A DNA stretch of 64,000 nt from Lignipirellula cremea (GCF_007751035.1 NZ_CP036433.1:8165001-8229000); one strand, 5' to 3'. Positions 19,438-29,843 are shown, counted from the stretch's first letter. A program made the numbers and translations. Notes: generated by a model from the sequence alone, not told the origin.

Positions 19438-22400
19438 CTAGAAAATTTGCAACACGGATTTGGCCGCTTTCAGCACGGTGTACGTATCGCGAGAAAATCC
19501 CGGTTTGAGCTTCAGATACGCCAGCGACTGGTCGACAATCCGCAGCTTGCCTCCCAGTTTCCGCGACAACTGCTCTACGCGCGGACGGCTGGCGTAGGCG
19601 AACACCAGGAAATCGTCTTCGACATATACCTTGTTAATCTGCCAGACGGCCGCATGCAGTCGCATCTCTGACAGCTCCAGCATCCGCTCGACCGGTTCCG
19701 GCAGCGGACCAAAGCGGTCGGAAAGTTCTTCGCGGAATTCGCCAATCGCGTCGAAGTCGTTGATCCGCGTCAGTCGCCGGTAGATATCGATCCGCGCCCG
19801 CTGGTCGTTGACGTAGTCGCCCGGCAGGAACGCTTCGCCCGGCAGATCAAAGTCGACATCGATCGAAGGGGCCGCCGGCGCTTTCTTGAGCGCCCTGACG
19901 GCGTTCTCCAGCAACTGGCAGTACAACTCATAGCCGACGGCGGCGATGTGGCCGCTTTGCTGCGAGCCCAGCAGGTTGCCGGCCCCGCGAATTTCCAGAT
20001 CGCGCATGGCGATGGCAAAGCCGGCGCCCATTTCGCTGAACTCTTCAATCGCCCTCAGTCGGCGGGCCGCGTTCGGCGACAGGTGCTTGTGCTGATCGAC
20101 CAGCATGTACGCATAGGCATGGTGCTTGTAACGGCCGACGCGGCCCCGCAGCTGGTGCAGATCGGCCAGCCCGTAGCGGTCGGATTCATCGACAAAGATC
20201 GTGTTGGCGTTGGGAATGTCGAGGCCGCTTTCCACGATGGTCGTCGCCAGCAGCATGTCGAACTTGCCTTCGACAAAGTCGACCATCACCTCTTCCAGCT
20301 CGGTCTCGTGCATTTGCCCGTGCCCGATCCGCATTGAGGCTTCCGGCACAATTCGCTGCAGCTTCTGGGCCAGCTGTTCGATATCATTGACCCGGTTATG
20401 CACAAAATAAATCTGGCCGCCACGGTTCAGCTCCCGCAGTACGGCGTGCCGGATCAGCTCTTCATCAAACCGGGTGACGCGGGTTTCCACCGGCGTACGA
20501 TCCAGCGGCGGCGTTTCCAGATTGGAGATATCCCGCACGCCGACCAGCGACATGTGCAGCGTTCGCGGGATCGGCGTGGCGCTCATGGTCAGCACATCGA
20601 CGCTGTTGCGGAGAGCTTTCAGCCGCTCTTTCACCTCCACGCCAAAACGTTGCTCTTCGTCGATGATCACCAGGCCCAGGTTGCAGAATTTGACATCGCG
20701 CGAGGCCAGGCGATGCGTGCCGACGACGATATCGATCTTGCCGCTTTTCAGACCGGCCATCACGGAACGCTGTTCGGCCGTGCTGGCGAAACGGCTGAGC
20801 CGGCCGATATCCAGCGGGAACTCGCTCATCCGCTGCTGGAAGGTGTGGTAGTGCTGCTCGACCAGGATCGTGGTCGGCGCCATCACGGCGACCTGGTAGC
20901 CGCTTTCGACCGCCTTGAATGCGGCCCGCATGGAGACTTCGGTTTTGCCGTAGCCCACATCGCCGCAAAGCAGCCGATCCATCGGCCGCGGCGTGTGCAT
21001 GTCCCCTTTGATGGCGCGGATGGCGGACAACTGGTCCGGCGTCGGCTCGTAAGGAAAGGAGGCGTCAAACTCCAGCTGCCAGGGAGAGTCCGGCTTGAAG
21101 GCGATCCCCGGCTGCGACGCCCGGGCGGCCTGCAGCTCGAGCATGTCGGCGGCCAGATCGACGACGGCGTCTTCCGCTGCTTTCTTCTGCTTCAGCCAGC
21201 TTTTACCGCCGATGGTGGCCAGGATGGGCTTGGATTTGGCCCCGCCGATGTACTTCTGGACGAGGTCGATCTTGGAGGCCGGCACATAGATTTTGGCGCC
21301 GCCGCGGAACTCGATCCGCAAGTGCTCTTCCACGCCGGCGTCTTTGGTGAGCAGCTCCAGCCCGCGGAAACGGCCCACGCCATGCGCCAGGTGAACGACC
21401 AGATCGCCTTCGCGCAAATCCAGGAAGGAGTCGATCGCCTTTCCCAGGCGCCGTTTGGGCGTACGCCGCAGCTCGCCCCGATGGAACAGCTCGCTGGCGG
21501 ACAGCACCAGCACGTGCTCATCGCGCAGGCGGAAGCCCTGGTGCAAGTGGCCCACGGCGTAATGCAGGCGACCGGCTCCGGCCTGGCGGGTGGAGGCCAG
21601 CATCTCCTTCAGGCGTTCGATCTCTCCGTCGGTCTGGCTGATCAGATAGATGTCGTCGCTTTCGCCATAAGCTTCCAGCTGGGCGCGGATCTCTTCGAAC
21701 TCGCCATGGAAACGCTCGACCGAATCGGCGCCCAGGCGGCACGGCTTGCCAAACGCACTGAGGGCCAGCGAGGAAGCAAACGCGGTGGGCCGGCCGGCTA
21801 CTGACTGCAGCACCGAGGCCACGCTGTGGAACAGTTTGGGGTCGCCCACCCGTCCCAGGTAAAGGCGCCCCAGTTCGTCGATCCGTTCCCCTTCGATCAG
21901 CAGCACCCAGACATCGTCGGGCAAAAAAGCGGCCAGATGCTCGCGGTCTTTGGATCGCGGGGTCATCACGGTGACTTCAACCTGCTCCAGGTTCTCACAG
22001 CTGCGCTGGGTGGAAATCTCAAACCGACGGATTGATTCCACCTCGTCGTCGAACAGTTCAATCCGCACCGGCCGCTGCCAGTCGGGGGCGAACAGGTCCA
22101 GGATCCCGCCGCGGAGGGAGAACTCGCCCGGCAACTCCACGGCGGTCGTCGCGTGGAAACCGCGGGCGGTGAGCCATTTGAGCAGAGCGTCGACATCGAT
22201 CTGCTCGCCAACGCGGAGCAGGCGGGTGTTCTGTTCGACCGTTTTCTGACTGACGGTCGGCTGCAGCAGAGCCTGGATGCCGGCCGCCACGATGGCCGGA
22301 CGCTCGCCGGCGGCCAGCCGCTTGAGCAGCCGCAAACGGTCGCCGTAAATTTCATCGTAGACGAGCCGTTCGCCCGGTTCGCTTTCCCAGGCGGGAAAGC

Positions 22401-22674
22401 GTTCGATCGGGCGATCCAGGAACAGGGGGGCCTCATCGCAAAAGTTGTCGGCCGCCTCCTCGTCGGGCAACACGACCAGCAGCGTAGAAGACGCCCGCTG
22501 CTGCAGGGCGGCGGCCAGCAAGGCGCGCGAAGCTCCCCAGACTCCTTCAAAGGAAATCGCTTCGCCTGCGGCGAGGGAAACGACGGCCTCGGCTAAGTCG
22601 GCGTGCTCAAGCAGTCGCAAAGGCAAGCCCCGCAACTGCTCCTGCGTCGATTGGGAGGTTTGCAGAATCGACAT
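19438..22674 (-). CDS. mfd: Transcription-repair coupling factor Mfd
   Basis: Mfd displaces RNA polymerase stalled at DNA lesions and recruits UvrA. ATG 22674 (MSILQTSQ) gives 1078 aa; a TTG at 22686 is an alternative. In order are UvrB-like domain 1 (FPAWESEPGERLVYDE), the RNA-polymerase-interaction domain with GDLVVHLAHGVGRFRG (CarD/Mfd RID), the translocase motor with Walker A CGDVGYGKTE and IIDEEQRFG (DEEQ box), the SATPIPRTLHMS motif, the VESGLDIPNANT helicase VI region, the QLRGRVGR TRG region and a C-terminal TRCF domain. All motor motifs look intact. The short distance to the divergent kinase gene implies its own promoter within 22675-23003. Confidence 0.95.
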   Translation of the reverse strand: MSILQTSQSTQEQLRGLPLRLLEHADLAEAVVSLAAGEAISFEGVWGASRALLAAALQQRASSTLLVVLPDEEAADNFCDEAPLFLDRPIERFPAWESEPGERLVYDEIYGDRLRLLKRLAAGERPAIVAAGIQALLQPTVSQKTVEQNTRLLRVGEQIDVDALLKWLTARGFHATTAVELPGEFSLRGGILDLFAPDWQRPVRIELFDDEVESIRRFEISTQRSCENLEQVEVTVMTPRSKDREHLAAFLPDDVWVLLIEGERIDELGRLYLGRVGDPKLFHSVASVLQSVAGRPTAFASSLALSAFGKPCRLGADSVERFHGEFEEIRAQLEAYGESDDIYLISQTDGEIERLKEMLASTRQAGAGRLHYAVGHLHQGFRLRDEHVLVLSASELFHRGELRRTPKRRLGKAIDSFLDLREGDLVVHLAHGVGRFRGLELLTKDAGVEEHLRIEFRGGAKIYVPASKIDLVQKYIGGAKSKPILATIGGKSWLKQKKAAEDAVVDLAADMLELQAARASQPGIAFKPDSPWQLEFDASFPYEPTPDQLSAIRAIKGDMHTPRPMDRLLCGDVGYGKTEVSMRAAFKAVESGYQVAVMAPTTILVEQHYHTFQQRMSEFPLDIGRLSRFASTAEQRSVMAGLKSGKIDIVVGTHRLASRDVKFCNLGLVIIDEEQRFGVEVKERLKALRNSVDVLTMSATPIPRTLHMSLVGVRDISNLETPPLDRTPVETRVTRFDEELIRHAVLRELNRGGQIYFVHNRVNDIEQLAQKLQRIVPEASMRIGHGQMHETELEEVMVDFVEGKFDMLLATTIVESGLDIPNANTIFVDESDRYGLADLHQLRGRVGRYKHHAYAYMLVDQHKHLSPNAARRLRAIEEFSEMGAGFAIAMRDLEIRGAGNLLGSQQSGHIAAVGYELYCQLLENAVRALKKAPAAPSIDVDFDLPGEAFLPGDYVNDQRARIDIYRRLTRINDFDAIGEFREELSDRFGPLPEPVERMLELSEMRLHAAVWQINKVYVEDDFLVFAYASRPRVEQLSRKLGGKLRIVDQSLAYLKLKPGFSRDTYTVLKAAKSVLQIF

Positions 22675-23003
22675 AGATTTTTCCAATTGTAGGCAGTCGG
22701 CCTGATTGGGAAAGATGAAGTTTTCTGTTTCTCGTTGTTCGGACCGAAAAAGAAATCATTTCTATGGATCAAAAACCCATTTCGCCCCATTCCAACTTGC
22801 CCAATGCCGTGTTTCCGCTGCGGCGGGGGCCGCGAAACGGCTCGCGTCGCGAAGCCGGCTGAGGCATGTTTTTTCCCGGAGAGCGAAGTTTGGATTGCAA
22901 AAGCTTAACGCACCCCTCATAATCACCAGAGTCGCTGTGTGCGATTTGCATGGAGCCGAGCGGAATAATCCACCAATATTCCTGATGGACAAGGGGGTTT
23001 CCG
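22675..23003. other. Divergent promoter region between mfd and a kinase gene
   Basis: These 329 nt separate two genes read in opposite directions. On the minus strand TGCCTACAAT sits just before the mfd start and would be an extended -10 element giving a very short leader. On the plus strand AAGGGGG (22991-22997) is the ribosome site of the kinase gene. No small gene or RNA is recognised. Confidence 0.35.
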
Positions 23004-24929
23004 GTGTCTGGCGTAACGGAGGGCTGGGTCGGCAAAACACTCGGTCGCGGCCGATATCGGGTAGAGAATAAACTGGGCGAAGGAGGCATGGGCCTCGTTT
23101 TTCTGGCGCACGATGAACACCTTGAGCATCGAGTCGTCATCAAAGCACCGCGGGCCGTATTACTGGAAGACGCCGCCGCGACGGAACGTTTCGCACGGGA
23201 AATCCGTTCCATGGTCCGGCTGGAGCATCCCCACATTGTGCGCGTGCTGGACGTAGGCGAACATGCGGGCCTGCCGTTCGCCGTCATGCAGTACCTGGCG
23301 GGCGGCAGTCTTGAAGATCGTCGCGAAGATTTCTCTTCGCCGCAGTCGGTATTGCGCTGGATTCCGCAGATCGCTTCCGCGCTGGACTTTGTGCATGTCC
23401 GCGGATTTGTTCACCGCGATGTCAAACCGGCCAATATTCTGTTCGACGCCTATGGGAATGTTTTTCTCAGCGACTTCGGCATCGCCAAGGGTTTGTGTGA
23501 ACTGCGGACCGACGAGACCCAGGCCGGCTCGCTGACCGGCGCCGGAATGATCATCGGCACGCCCCATTACATGGCGCCCGAACTGGTCCGCTGCGAATCC
23601 ATCAACGGCCGGGTCGACCAGTATGCTCTGGCGGCGACCGTTTATGAACTGCTCTCTGGACAGAAGCTTTTTGAAGGGACGGCTCCCAGCGCGCTGCTGG
23701 TGAAGCAGGTCATCGATGCGCCGACACCTTTGCACGAAACAGCCTCGCACGTCTCCGTGGCATTTTCCCAGGTGATTTCCCGAGCTCTCGAAAAATCGCC
23801 CGAGCGGCGTTTCCCCAGCTGTCACGACCTGGAGCTTGCCTTGCGGACAGCCCTGGGCAAGCCGGCCCCTTTTTTGCCCTCGACCGCGGTGTCGCAGCCC
23901 ACGGGCGACGGTTTGCAAGACGTCGATCCCGATGACGAGATCGATTTGGATTTTGAGCTGGGGCCATTACCGGAAACGAAAAAGAGCCAAGAGCCGACGC
24001 CCGAGAATCCTTCCACGCAGATTCCGCGACTGGTGAAGCCGGCCCCTTTGCCGCCGGCGCCGACGCGTGTTTTTTCGCAGGAAGCGGCTCCGTCGCCGCC
24101 GACTCCGCCGAATCGGTTGCGACGCACCAATGCGATTGGAATGGGATTCGCCCGGGTGGAGCCTGGGGAGTTCTGGAAAGCGCTCGATCCGTCTGACGCC
24201 GCTGACGAAGGACGGCAGGTTTGCCTGGCGGACCCGTTCTGGATCGGCATCCACCAGGTGACGGTTGGACAGTTCCAGAAATTTGTCGATGAAACGGGCT
24301 ACGCGACCGAAGCCCAGACCGATGGCCAGGGCGGGTTTGGACGCCGCACCCGTAACGGCCCGATCGAAGGTCCTTCGCCGCAGTTCCACTGGAAGTCGGT
24401 GGGCTGGTTCCAGTCGGGCGCGCATCCGGTGGTGAATGTTACGGCGACCGACGTGGCCGAATTCTGCGTCTGGCTGCGGCGGGTCGACAGTCGGCGTTAC
24501 CGTTTGCCGACCGAGGACGAATGGGAGTACGCCTGTCGTGCAGGCGGCAGCGGCCCCTTTTTTGGCGGGGAATCGTTGAGTCTGGAACGGGCCAACTTTA
24601 ACGGAGCCGCCCACTCGAAGGAAGCCAGCGTAGCGGCAGCGCCGGCGGGCGTCCTGCAGAAATCGGCGGCAGTCGGTTCCTATCCGCCCAATGACTGGGG
24701 CCTGTACGACATGCACGGGAATATCTGGGAATGGACTGTCGGCGTTCCTTCGGGATCCGGCACGACGAATTCCCGCGCGAAGTCTCCAGCGGGCGAACCG
24801 TTGTTTGCCTTGCGGGGCGGAGCCTGGGATACGGCAGCTGACCACTGCCGCAGCGAGGTCCGCAAGATTCGGCCGGCCTCATTCCGGCACTGCAGCACGG
24901 GCTTTCGCCTGGTGTCGCCGTGCCGTTAA
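23004..24929 (+). CDS. Ser/Thr protein kinase fused to a SUMF1/FGE-type domain
   Basis: The 641-aa protein joins a Hanks-type kinase to a C-terminal formylglycine-generating-enzyme-like domain. Kinase: glycine loop LGEGGMGLV (24-32), K47, HRDVKPAN (137-144), DFG (157-159) and GTPHYMAPE. A low-complexity Pro/acidic linker covers about residues 295-375. SUMF1 domain (~380-641): PFWIGIHQVTVGQFQKFV, RLPTEDEWEYACRAG, GLYDMHGNIWEW, ALRGGAWD and STGFRLV. Only one cysteine (HCRSEVR) is seen where true FGE carries its copper-binding pair, so it may bind ligands rather than oxidise sulfatases. There is no transmembrane segment. The GTG start at 23004 has AAGGGGG 6 nt upstream. Confidence 0.9.
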   Translation: MSGVTEGWVGKTLGRGRYRVENKLGEGGMGLVFLAHDEHLEHRVVIKAPRAVLLEDAAATERFAREIRSMVRLEHPHIVRVLDVGEHAGLPFAVMQYLAGGSLEDRREDFSSPQSVLRWIPQIASALDFVHVRGFVHRDVKPANILFDAYGNVFLSDFGIAKGLCELRTDETQAGSLTGAGMIIGTPHYMAPELVRCESINGRVDQYALAATVYELLSGQKLFEGTAPSALLVKQVIDAPTPLHETASHVSVAFSQVISRALEKSPERRFPSCHDLELALRTALGKPAPFLPSTAVSQPTGDGLQDVDPDDEIDLDFELGPLPETKKSQEPTPENPSTQIPRLVKPAPLPPAPTRVFSQEAAPSPPTPPNRLRRTNAIGMGFARVEPGEFWKALDPSDAADEGRQVCLADPFWIGIHQVTVGQFQKFVDETGYATEAQTDGQGGFGRRTRNGPIEGPSPQFHWKSVGWFQSGAHPVVNVTATDVAEFCVWLRRVDSRRYRLPTEDEWEYACRAGGSGPFFGGESLSLERANFNGAAHSKEASVAAAPAGVLQKSAAVGSYPPNDWGLYDMHGNIWEWTVGVPSGSGTTNSRAKSPAGEPLFALRGGAWDTAADHCRSEVRKIRPASFRHCSTGFRLVSPCR

Positions 24930-25013
24930 AAAGTACGGCCCATTCCCGGGGACAAGGGACGGGCCGCATCGCTTCATTCCGCAAGGTTGGGTCGACGCAT
25001 TCGGTCGATGCAT

Positions 25014-27098
25014 TCAGTCGACCAGACGGATGGTCGGCTGGTTGATGATGGCCTCCAGGATCTCGGTCAGGCGTTGTTCGTACTCGGCCGGATTCCCGCT
25101 GCCGCGAGCGCTTTCTCCTTTGTCGTTGGCGGCCCCGCCCATGCGGGCCAGCCGGTCCATGAACGTGTAGTCGGCGCCCAGACCGATCCCAACGGGAAAT
25201 ACCCGCCAGTGGTCGGCTTGCATCAGGGCGGACTGCATCAGGGGAGCGTCGTACCAGTAGTAGCCGCCGCCGTAGAAGTCGGCGCTGCCGTTTTTCTCGG
25301 AATAGCCATCGATCAGGTCTTTGTCGGACTCGTACAGGTTGGGAGCGCCGTCGGTCAACAGCACCACCACCTTGTCAACTTTGGCGCGTCCTTTTCCGCC
25401 TTCGCTGGGCTGGCGAATGTGGGCCCGGGCGTAAATCAAACCGGATTCTGTTGCGGTCGTGGCGGCCTTGTCGCTGACCGCCTGGAGGGTCACGCAGGCC
25501 TTCATGGCCGCGTCGTAGTCGGGCGTGATCTCCTGCACCAGGCCAGAGCCCGTGTCGAACGAAATGACCGATACCCAGTCGCGTAGTTCGTGATTCGTGA
25601 TCACTTTGTTCCGCTCCTTCACGACCTGGATGGCGGCAATCAGGGCCCGCCGGGCGGCATGCATCGGTTGCGTGCGCGGAGGGAACTGGAACACGCCGCC
25701 TGCCGTCGCTTCTTCGTGCAGCGGGCAGAACGGGTTCTGCATCGACAAGGGAGAGAAACCGGCCGGTTCGCTATCGCGACCATGATCGGCCATGAACTGT
25801 GCGTAGGTTAAATAGCCAATGTAGTTCCGCAGGTTCCGGGGCAGACTGGTGCTGGAATCGGGAAAGTTGGTCTTGTTGGGATTATTGAATCCGGTGATGC
25901 GGTCGCCGCTTTGACTGGGAGGCAGCCAGCCGCGTTCAATCGGCGGCGAACCGGGGTCCCCCAGACTCTGGGAGGCCAGCAGCAGCGCCTGGGCGGCATC
26001 GCCGGCAAAGGCCAACGGTTCCAGCGACACGGCCGGGTGCGACTCCGGGACGCCTGCCAAAGGCGATTGACTCCAGGCCGCGACCAGCGATTCGTCGCCG
26101 GGCAGGATCCAGCCAATCGGCGGCTTCGGGGGCGGCGGATCGGTCGGCTTGGGCGGCGTTGGCTTCGGACCCACCGGCTTCGGGCCCACCGGCTGGGGGG
26201 GCGCCGGCGGCCTGGGCGCCACGATCTTGACCGGCAGAATGAGGTAGTCGAGATACTTCTCCCAGTACTTGTAGTTGCCGGTGCTGGCCTGCGGCAGGGC
26301 GGCCGGCATCATGGGAGCGATCTCGTAGTTGATCAGCCAACTGTACGCCTTCTGCTTGCGAACGGCTTCGGTGTCGGTGGGAGCGATCCGATACGCGGGC
26401 GGAATCGAAACCGATGCCAGCGGGCCTTCGTCTTTGGTCATTTCTGCGTAAGCGTACTTGTCAGGCTTGACGCCCAGGCTGGCTCCCAGATGCTGCAGGT
26501 TGCCTGGAAACTTTCCAAAGCCAAGGTCGGTATACAGATCCTGCATCAGGTCGCTGCCGACGCTGGAATCGAAATTTTTGTTGATCGACGTGGTCGCCCA
26601 GGCGGGTTCTGTATCATCGTTCATGGAGCCCGACAGATCGACGACCAGGGCAATATCGCGCGGCGTGGCGGTCGCCACGGCCGAAGCCTGCGTACTGAAA
26701 ACTTTGTGCCCGAACACGCGGCCAAAGAACAGGGCCGCTTTCTCCCGGCGGACCGTTACACGGATGGCGTTGCCGGGATCGATCGTCGCTTCGAACTTGC
26801 GGGCGTCGCTGTCCCAGACGCCGAATTCCACATCGCCGGCGTCGAGCTTGACCTTGTCTGACGCCGCCACATGATAGGCCGCAAACTCCTGGGCTTCGGC
26901 CACCACGGCCTCGGTCCCCTGGCTCATCACGGCCGCGCCGGCAATTGCCGCCGAATCCGCAGCATTCTGTAGTTGTGATCGGGTCAGCAGCATGTAGCCC
27001 ACATCGACCGCAAACGCGACCATGCCCACTACAAAGACCATCATCAGGGCGGCCCAGACCACCACCTGCGCCTTCCGATTTCGCGCGGAACTCAACAC
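25014..27098 (-). CDS. TadG-like pilus-assembly protein with von Willebrand factor A domain
   Basis: The start is set at GTG 27098 because GAGGAG lies 6 nt upstream; this gives 694 aa. The N-terminus has the TadE/TadG pattern: a basic RNRKAQ, one transmembrane helix (VVVWAALMMVFVVGMVAFAVDVGY), then SQLQNAADSAAIAGA. A vWA domain follows with MIDAS motif DLSGSMN (IALVVDLSGSMNDD) and, after a long insertion, a second half with VVLLTDGAPN. The insertion includes a proline-rich hinge (PPAPPQPVGPKPVGPKPTPP) and is much longer than in ordinary TadG. The protein is anchored by its N-terminal helix with the rest outside the cytoplasm. No other tad gene is nearby. It is convergent with the kinase-SUMF1 gene. 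Confidence 0.85.
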   Translation of the reverse strand: MLSSARNRKAQVVVWAALMMVFVVGMVAFAVDVGYMLLTRSQLQNAADSAAIAGAAVMSQGTEAVVAEAQEFAAYHVAASDKVKLDAGDVEFGVWDSDARKFEATIDPGNAIRVTVRREKAALFFGRVFGHKVFSTQASAVATATPRDIALVVDLSGSMNDDTEPAWATTSINKNFDSSVGSDLMQDLYTDLGFGKFPGNLQHLGASLGVKPDKYAYAEMTKDEGPLASVSIPPAYRIAPTDTEAVRKQKAYSWLINYEIAPMMPAALPQASTGNYKYWEKYLDYLILPVKIVAPRPPAPPQPVGPKPVGPKPTPPKPTDPPPPKPPIGWILPGDESLVAAWSQSPLAGVPESHPAVSLEPLAFAGDAAQALLLASQSLGDPGSPPIERGWLPPSQSGDRITGFNNPNKTNFPDSSTSLPRNLRNYIGYLTYAQFMADHGRDSEPAGFSPLSMQNPFCPLHEEATAGGVFQFPPRTQPMHAARRALIAAIQVVKERNKVITNHELRDWVSVISFDTGSGLVQEITPDYDAAMKACVTLQAVSDKAATTATESGLIYARAHIRQPSEGGKGRAKVDKVVVLLTDGAPNLYESDKDLIDGYSEKNGSADFYGGGYYWYDAPLMQSALMQADHWRVFPVGIGLGADYTFMDRLARMGGAANDKGESARGSGNPAEYEQRLTEILEAIINQPTIRLVD

Positions 27099-27312
27099 GG
27101 CTTTACTCCTCAGTCGCGTACGGCAGAGACCGAACCCCGGAACTCTTGTACGAAACGTTGGATACGAATCGACCGTTGTCAACGAGAACCGTCGCAGGCG
27201 CCACAAGTGGGGAAGGGAGCGAGGGTGACCGTTCGGGTGGTGAGGATGGAGCGGGCGACGACTGAGGGAAATGTGGAGGGGGCAGGGGGGAACGGGAGGA
27301 GGGAGAGGAGGA

Positions 27313-29796
27313 TTAAGATGAAGACGAAGATGAAGTGGAGGAGGGGCGGGGCGTTTGGGCTTCGGTTTTGGGCCAGGTGAAGAGGAAGGTGGTGCCGGCG
27401 CCGAGGTCGGACTCGACGCGAATCTGGCCGCCGGCGTTCTCCACGATCTTGCGGATCAAAGCCAGTCCCATGCCGCTGCCTTCGACTTCGTCCCGGGGAC
27501 GCAGGGTTTCGAACATCTGAAAGATCTTTTCGTGAAACCGCGGGGCAATGCCGGGACCGTCGTCTTGAAAGTGGAACTCGTGCGCGGAGCCAAGATCGGT
27601 GCAGCGAATGGTGATGCGGCCGTCCTTTCGGTTGTGATGTTTGATCGCGTTACTGATCAGGTTGCGGAAGACCTGCTCCAGGGGCGCCTGTTCCGTTAAC
27701 AACACGGGCATGGTTTCGGGCAAATCAAACACAAAACCCGGCGGCGGCGACTGCAGATCGATCACGTCGTCAAGCAGTTTGCGCACGGGAACGCGGGTCG
27801 CAGATCCATTCACCCGGCCTACGCGGGAATAGGTCAGCAGATCGTCAAGCAGGCGCTCCATCCGGCCGATCCGCTGCAGCAGCGTCTGCAGATGCTTGCG
27901 AGAGCGTTCCGGCAAGGCTTCGCTGGCGTCTTCTTCGATCCAATTGGCCAGGGCGTGGATGCCCCGTAAGGGCGCTTTCAAATCGTGCGAGGCGGCGTAT
28001 GCGAAGTTGTCGAGTTCCTGGACCGTTCTCTGCAGTTCGGCGACGCGATCCGCCACCCGCTGCTCCAGTTCCCGGTTCAGCTGTTCTAGCGCCTCACGGG
28101 TGGCTTTGGCCTCGGAAATATCGCGCACGACATAGGTTCGCAGGCGCCGGCCAGAGGCGACGAAACTACTCGAGGCGATCTCCAGCGGAAACGGTTTGCC
28201 ATGTCGCTTCCCTTTGACTTCCAGGCGCCGCACGCCATCGTGGCCGGCTGCCGTCGCGCCGGAAGCGGGATCGCTGGAGAAGGATTCGTGTCGGAGGGAG
28301 ATAAACTCCGACAGCTGGCGATGCACCAGATTGCTTGTTTCAAAGATCGCTTCGGCCGCCAGGTTGGCGGAAAGAATGCGATTGTCGTCGTCGACAGTGA
28401 CGATCCCCTCGGCCGCCGTAGCGACAATCGCCCTGATACGTGCTTCGCGCGAAGCGACACGTTCCGCCATCGTCAGAAACGCGGAAGCCAGCTGGCCAAT
28501 TTCATCACGCGCATTCACGGGGGGCGAATTACTGTAGGCGCCGTTATCCGCAAACTGCAGGGCCGCCCGGGTAATCTTGGAAAGGGGTCGCGTAATCATC
28601 CGTGTGAGCAGCAGCGACAACAGGCACCCGATGGCAAACAGGACAGCGCCGGTCGCCCAGAGCGTGCGTTCAAAAGGATACGCGGCCAGCTGCAGCGAAT
28701 GTTTGTCGGCCAGCTGCAGGAAGCCAATTAACCGCGGCCTGTCATCGTTGGTCAACGCCAGGCTATTCGATCCCAAAGGCGTCCACCGCAGCGCGGCGAA
28801 CTTGTTATCCAGCATGGTCGTTTTGACTTCGCGCTCGGACGAAGGCGCCGTGTCCGCATCCAGTTCCTGCCGAAATGCGTCGCGGTTCTTGCCGATCCAG
28901 GCGATCAAGTCCGGGCGCAGCGGAATATCCTGCAGGCAGTACTTTCCGTGCGTGCAGATTTCTGTGTACCGCATTTCTTCTGTCTCTTCGGGTCCGACAC
29001 TGGCGTTCAGTTCCTCAAACGCCAGCACCGGCTCGCCCTGGCGGGCAATCACCACGTCGTCCTGGTTCAGGACAATCACTCCCGAGTGCTTGCAATCTTC
29101 CAGGAAGGGCGTCACATCGACATTGATTACTACAATCCCGGTAAACTCATAATTCACCGTGCTCAACGGCGCGCAAGCCCGCGCAACCGCAATCCGCGGT
29201 TCGGAAATATGGCGATCCGCTCCCTCGCGGTTCACGGCCAGGCGGGTAAACACCACCTGGTCCACAATGTCGCGGTGACTGAGCGATTGATAACGCGCCA
29301 ACAGGTCGCGAAAGTAGGGCGCATTCTGCTTGTTCGACAGGGGGGACTCAAGGTTCAACGGCGCGCCCGCGTGCGGCCGATCGACCCGCACAATTTCCCA
29401 GCCTTCGCGAGAAATCAGCCGTGCCTGGACATAATTTGGCTTCCCACTCAGTAGTTGTCGAAAACGCACCTCAATTTTCTGGCGGTCCGGATGGGCCAGT
29501 GCGGCTTCCTTGTTCCCCTGACTGTCTGCCGTCAGCCGGGCAACTTCGGGCCAGGAGACGGGCTGGATCACATCGGTCTTTAGCTGATTCAGCAGATTCG
29601 CAAACAGTTGCGTTTGCTGGTCCAGAACCTGCGCGACCCGATTGGAAGCAACCTGCTCATGGCCCTCGCGGTTCGCGCGGATCGCGAAGATCCCCAGCAC
29701 TAGAATGGTCAGCGCCAGCAGGGAAAGCATGACTGCCAGAACTTTAGACGCCAGGCCCCACGTCACCCGAGAACGATTGTTGATTAACGTCTTCAA
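27313..29796 (-). CDS. Membrane sensor histidine kinase (sensor-HAMP-PAS-HisKA-HATPase)
   Basis: The 827-aa protein has TM1 at ~17-40, a ~330-residue extracytoplasmic sensor probably of the double-Cache type (VVINVDVTPFL, GVIVLNQDDVVIAR), TM2 at ~378-400 and a HAMP region (RMITRPLSKITRAALQF). Next are a PAS domain (IVATAAEGIVTVDDDNRILSAN), a coiled coil, and the HisKA helix with phospho-accepting His in YAASHDLKAPLRG. The HATPase domain has NLISNAIKHH (N box), DDGPGIA (G1) and GSGMGLALIRKI (G2). The C-terminus is a Ser-rich tail. It starts with TTG. No response regulator adjoins it. The FHA-GAF-SpoIIE phosphatase gene lies 131 nt upstream on the same strand, so the two may share a signal path. 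Confidence 0.92.
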   Translation of the reverse strand: MKTLINNRSRVTWGLASKVLAVMLSLLALTILVLGIFAIRANREGHEQVASNRVAQVLDQQTQLFANLLNQLKTDVIQPVSWPEVARLTADSQGNKEAALAHPDRQKIEVRFRQLLSGKPNYVQARLISREGWEIVRVDRPHAGAPLNLESPLSNKQNAPYFRDLLARYQSLSHRDIVDQVVFTRLAVNREGADRHISEPRIAVARACAPLSTVNYEFTGIVVINVDVTPFLEDCKHSGVIVLNQDDVVIARQGEPVLAFEELNASVGPEETEEMRYTEICTHGKYCLQDIPLRPDLIAWIGKNRDAFRQELDADTAPSSEREVKTTMLDNKFAALRWTPLGSNSLALTNDDRPRLIGFLQLADKHSLQLAAYPFERTLWATGAVLFAIGCLLSLLLTRMITRPLSKITRAALQFADNGAYSNSPPVNARDEIGQLASAFLTMAERVASREARIRAIVATAAEGIVTVDDDNRILSANLAAEAIFETSNLVHRQLSEFISLRHESFSSDPASGATAAGHDGVRRLEVKGKRHGKPFPLEIASSSFVASGRRLRTYVVRDISEAKATREALEQLNRELEQRVADRVAELQRTVQELDNFAYAASHDLKAPLRGIHALANWIEEDASEALPERSRKHLQTLLQRIGRMERLLDDLLTYSRVGRVNGSATRVPVRKLLDDVIDLQSPPPGFVFDLPETMPVLLTEQAPLEQVFRNLISNAIKHHNRKDGRITIRCTDLGSAHEFHFQDDGPGIAPRFHEKIFQMFETLRPRDEVEGSGMGLALIRKIVENAGGQIRVESDLGAGTTFLFTWPKTEAQTPRPSSTSSSSSS

Positions 29797-29843
29797 GTAT
29801 CAACGCCCTGCCCAGTGGAGAGTGGTTCATTCAGGGGAAACAT

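Noticed and set aside
20398-21804. 468-aa frame opposite mfd
   Set aside because: All Mfd motifs are on the minus strand; this frame is a shadow.
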